DNA of 64,000 nt from Rhizobiales bacterium GAS188 (GTDB taxonomy: Bacteria > Pseudomonadota > Alphaproteobacteria > Rhizobiales > Beijerinckiaceae): the NCBI GenBank assembly GCA_900104855.1, contig FNSS01000001.1, positions 2,976,001 to 3,040,000 of the forward strand, in the 5' to 3' direction. Below are positions 61,897 through 64,000 of this stretch, piece by piece. Position 1 is the first letter of the stretch, and each line of letters begins with the position of its first letter. The translations under genes were made by a program, and so were the position numbers. The notes below the pieces were generated by a model. The model worked only from the letters and a program-made list of their open reading frames with translations, ran no database searches and was not told the origin of the DNA.

Positions 61897-62042
61897 GGCT
61901 TCGCTACACAGGCCCGGCGCTCGCCGACCTTGATGCGATATTCGAGGCCTTACGGTCCCGCCACCACGAGGGCCCAATAGACCGTGTATTTCGAGCCGGG
62001 CACATAGGCGCTGGCGATGCCGAAGCGGGTCGCGGCCGGTAG
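61893..62042 (+). pseudogene. Truncated ParE/RelE-type toxin
   Basis: GTG at 61893 overlaps the antitoxin stop and reads VRLRYTGPALADLDAIFEAL, the N-terminus of ParE-type toxins, then diverges from about 61950 into the antisense of the CAP-protein gene and ends at TAG 62042. Only about 20 of the usual 90-100 residues remain, so no active toxin is expected. Confidence 0.7.
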
Positions 62043-62438
62043 GCTGATGGTGCGCTCCTGGCGCGGTGCTCCACGCCAACCCGAAAAGGCATCGGCCAAG
62101 GTGAAATATCCCCCCGACAGGTTCTCGGCCGTATGCGCGGTCGAGACGTGAGCCGCGACGAGCTCGCCGCGGATCTTCGTCGCCACGATGGCGTCCGGCT
62201 GATTGCGGCTCGCGAGCTCGCGGGCAGCGTCCGCGGCGATCCGCTCGAGGGTGGGGTCGGGGCTCATGGCGGCAAGGCCCTTGAGGCGCCGATGCCCGTT
62301 CAGGAGATCGGCAGCTTCGGTCTGGTCGACCGCGGCGCCTGGCGTCGCCATCGAGCGATACATGACCGGGATCGCTGCCGGGTGCGTCTCGACGCAGCCC
62401 GTGAGCATGGCCACGAGCGCGAAAGCCGTTGCGCACAT
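61950..62438 (-). CDS. CAP-domain (SCP/PR-1) lipoprotein
   Basis: 162-aa protein with a signal sequence and lipobox LTGC (about 12-15), then a CAP fold: DLLNGHRRLKGLAAMSPDPTLERIAADAARELASRN, HVSTAHTAENLSGGYFTLADAFSGW and a closing YTVYWALVVAG. ATG 62438 starts one base after the channel gene stop. A longer 5' frame is rejected. Role unknown. Other CAP proteins bind cell-wall or lipid ligands. Confidence 0.85.
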   Translation of the reverse strand: MCATAFALVAMLTGCVETHPAAIPVMYRSMATPGAAVDQTEAADLLNGHRRLKGLAAMSPDPTLERIAADAARELASRNQPDAIVATKIRGELVAAHVSTAHTAENLSGGYFTLADAFSGWRGAPRQERTISLPAATRFGIASAYVPGSKYTVYWALVVAGP

Positions 62439-62439
62439 T

Positions 62440-64000
62440 CTAAGTGCGCCCGCTTGCGGTCGCGCGCTTGGGGACGCCGCGAGCCGTCTCGCCCTCCATC
62501 CGTCCTTCCTCGATCGATCGGGCCAGATTCGCAAAAGCTGTCTCCAATTGCTGGGTGGTGAGAGCCGGATTGGCCGTCGGCAGGGTAATTTCCGCCTCGC
62601 GCAGGCGCTTGAGAATGGAAAAGCGCAATTCGCTGCTGATCCGCCCCGTCTGGTTCACGTCGGCGACGAAGCCGAACAGCTCGAAATCGATGCCGGCGGC
62701 GCTGAAATTCTTCAATTGCACCACCGGCGCAGGCTCTCTCAGGATTTCCGGATGGGTCCTGGTGGCCAGGAACAGCAGGTCGCGCACCTTTTCGGGATCT
62801 TCGGTCGTGGCGACCGTGACGACCATGTTCACCCGACCCGACCGGTCGGACAAGACCTTGTTCTTGACGATCCCTGAGATGAAGGTCGAGTTCGGCACGA
62901 TGACCGCGGTGCGGTCGAAGGTCTCGATCTCGGTGGCGCGCACATTGATGCGCCGCACGATCCCCTCCTCGGCGCCGACCACCACCCAATCCCCGACCCG
63001 GATCGGCCGCTCCCAGAGCAGGATGAGGCCGGAGACGAAATTGTTGACGATGGATTGCAGGCCAAAGCCGATACCGACCGAGAGCGCGCCTGCGACGATT
63101 GCGAGCCGGTCGACCGAGAGGCCGAGCGCCGACAAGGCGAGCGCCGCCGCTACAAAGCTGCCGAGATAGCCGGCCGCGGTGCGGATCGAGTTGCGTAAGC
63201 CCGCATCGATCTGCGTGGTCGGCAGGAATTCCGTCTCGAGCCAGTTCTGCAGGATGCGCGTGACGAAGATGCCGGCCGCGAACAGCATGGCCGCGATCAC
63301 CAGCGAGGAGAGCGACATCGTCACGCCGCCGACGCTGAAGCCGAAGATCACGGCTTGCAGGGCCTCGGCGAGGCCTCCCGATTCCACGCCCCAAGGCGCC
63401 AGCAGGAGCAGCAGAGCGAGCACGATGGTGACGGCCTTGAGTACCCCGCCGACCAAGGCCCCGGCCTGCTCGAGCGCCCGTTCGGGCAGTCCCATCTGCA
63501 GATGCGCGAAGCGGGAGACGGCCGTGTCGTGCCGCCGCATCTGGGCCGCGAGCGCGTCGATCAGCGCCACGACCATGGTGGCGATCGCGAACAGCGCGCC
63601 TGCCCAGAGGATCTGCTGGCCCAGGAACCAGGCGAGCGCGTTGTAGCCGAGGAGCGCTGCGATGCCGAGGGTCGTGGCACAAATCCATCCAAGAATGCGG
63701 GCGAGGCCGCCGAGCCGGCCGCCCGGATCGACATAAGGGCCAAGACAAGCGGCTTCAGCTTCGGCATCGGCTTGCGCTGCGCCGCGCAGCGCGGTGATCA
63801 ACAGGGCGCTCAACGCCAGCGCCGCCAAGCCCTTGATGGCGACCGACAGGTTGACAGGCGCATAGACGCTTCGCACCGCCGCCTCGCTGATCGCCGCCAC
63901 GGCCCACACCAGGATCGCCAGGCTGACGAGCCGCAAGATCTTGAAGGCACCTGAATCGCTCGCCGGCAGCAGACGAAGCCGGCTGACGCCCGGCGCCAGC
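62440..64000 (-). CDS. MscS-family mechanosensitive channel, large type (runs off the window)
   Basis: Membrane channel with several N-terminal segments and the conserved MscS core: ALSVGIGFGLQSIVNNFVSGLILLWERPIRVGDWVVV (pore helix and beta domain), then the C-terminal cage domain (VVTVATTEDPEKVRDLLFLA, RISSELRFSILKRLREA). The frame is open to the window edge, so the N-terminus is missing. The size suggests a large MscK/YbdG-like member with extra segments. Confidence 0.93.
   Translation of the reverse strand, partial: LAPGVSRLRLLPASDSGAFKILRLVSLAILVWAVAAISEAAVRSVYAPVNLSVAIKGLAALALSALLITALRGAAQADAEAEAACLGPYVDPGGRLGGLARILGWICATTLGIAALLGYNALAWFLGQQILWAGALFAIATMVVALIDALAAQMRRHDTAVSRFAHLQMGLPERALEQAGALVGGVLKAVTIVLALLLLLAPWGVESGGLAEALQAVIFGFSVGGVTMSLSSLVIAAMLFAAGIFVTRILQNWLETEFLPTTQIDAGLRNSIRTAAGYLGSFVAAALALSALGLSVDRLAIVAGALSVGIGFGLQSIVNNFVSGLILLWERPIRVGDWVVVGAEEGIVRRINVRATEIETFDRTAVIVPNSTFISGIVKNKVLSDRSGRVNMVVTVATTEDPEKVRDLLFLATRTHPEILREPAPVVQLKNFSAAGIDFELFGFVADVNQTGRISSELRFSILKRLREAEITLPTANPALTTQQLETAFANLARSIEEGRMEGETARGVPKRATASGRT

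Overview
The window is about 64 kb of high-GC DNA (clearly above 60 percent G+C by eye) with dense genes, frequent ATGA start/stop overlaps and many short palindromic intergenic repeats. Gene content and order point to an alphaproteobacterium, most likely of the Rhizobiales/Hyphomicrobiales. The pointers are lepB-rnc-era-recO, a LabA-like NYN gene beside rpoZ, tsaD-gpsA near hemC-hemD followed by an alphaproteobacterial Mic60-type gene and hemY, xseA-DUF2093-UPF0280, comF-grx-DUF1178, and rhizobial-type matA-matB. I cannot name a genus. No rRNA, tRNA or CRISPR array was seen.

Layout. 1-4.8 kb (minus strand): the 5' part of leuS, a MarR regulator, a FadD-type acyl-CoA ligase and rpoZ. 5-10.7 kb (plus): a NYN-domain protein, then lepB-rnc-era-recO, with an IS481-family element inserted between era and recO. 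10.9-16.7 kb: an accessory catabolic island with a fused two-domain sugar-type ABC permease, a single-domain ABC ATPase, a RuBisCO-like protein, a cupin and an HpcH/HpaI aldolase. 16.7-25.5 kb: tsaD, gpsA, a small lipoprotein and the haem block hemC-hemD-mic60-hemY-hemF. 25.6-31.5 kb: a lipoprotein hydrolase (minus), then an MBL-fold protein, FAD hydroxylase, DUF2783, universal stress protein and P1 peptidase. 31.8-35.3 kb: maf, infA, pssA and psd (minus), with a small hypothetical on plus. 35.5-41.8 kb: nadE, gltX, xseA, DUF2093 and UPF0280. 41.9-48.6 kb: malonate genes matB/matA, small membrane proteins, a cupin and acs. 48.8-51.9 kb: three tandem exported proteins that look like one fold, facing a polytopic membrane protein. 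52.2-57.5 kb: tam, a 44-aa ORF, yciB/ispZ, an RraA-like protein, then fasciclin, ECF sigma and anti-sigma. 57.6-64 kb: DUF1178, grx and comF (minus), a HugZ-like protein with deoB, an antitoxin with a truncated toxin, a CAP lipoprotein and a partial MscS channel.

How the parts work together. Most of the window is housekeeping: translation, tRNA modification, secretion, RNA processing, haem, NAD and phospholipid synthesis. The accessory interest lies in five places: the RuBisCO-like/ABC island, the exported-protein triplet, the fasciclin-ECF-anti-sigma unit (which resembles mycobacterial SigK-RskA-MPT83), the MBL/FAD/DUF2783 unit, and the repeat families. One repeat family (called A here, typically GGGACCGCG...GCGGTCCCAG) recurs at about ten loci, once as three tandem copies and once supplying the apparent ribosome-binding site of the RuBisCO-like gene.
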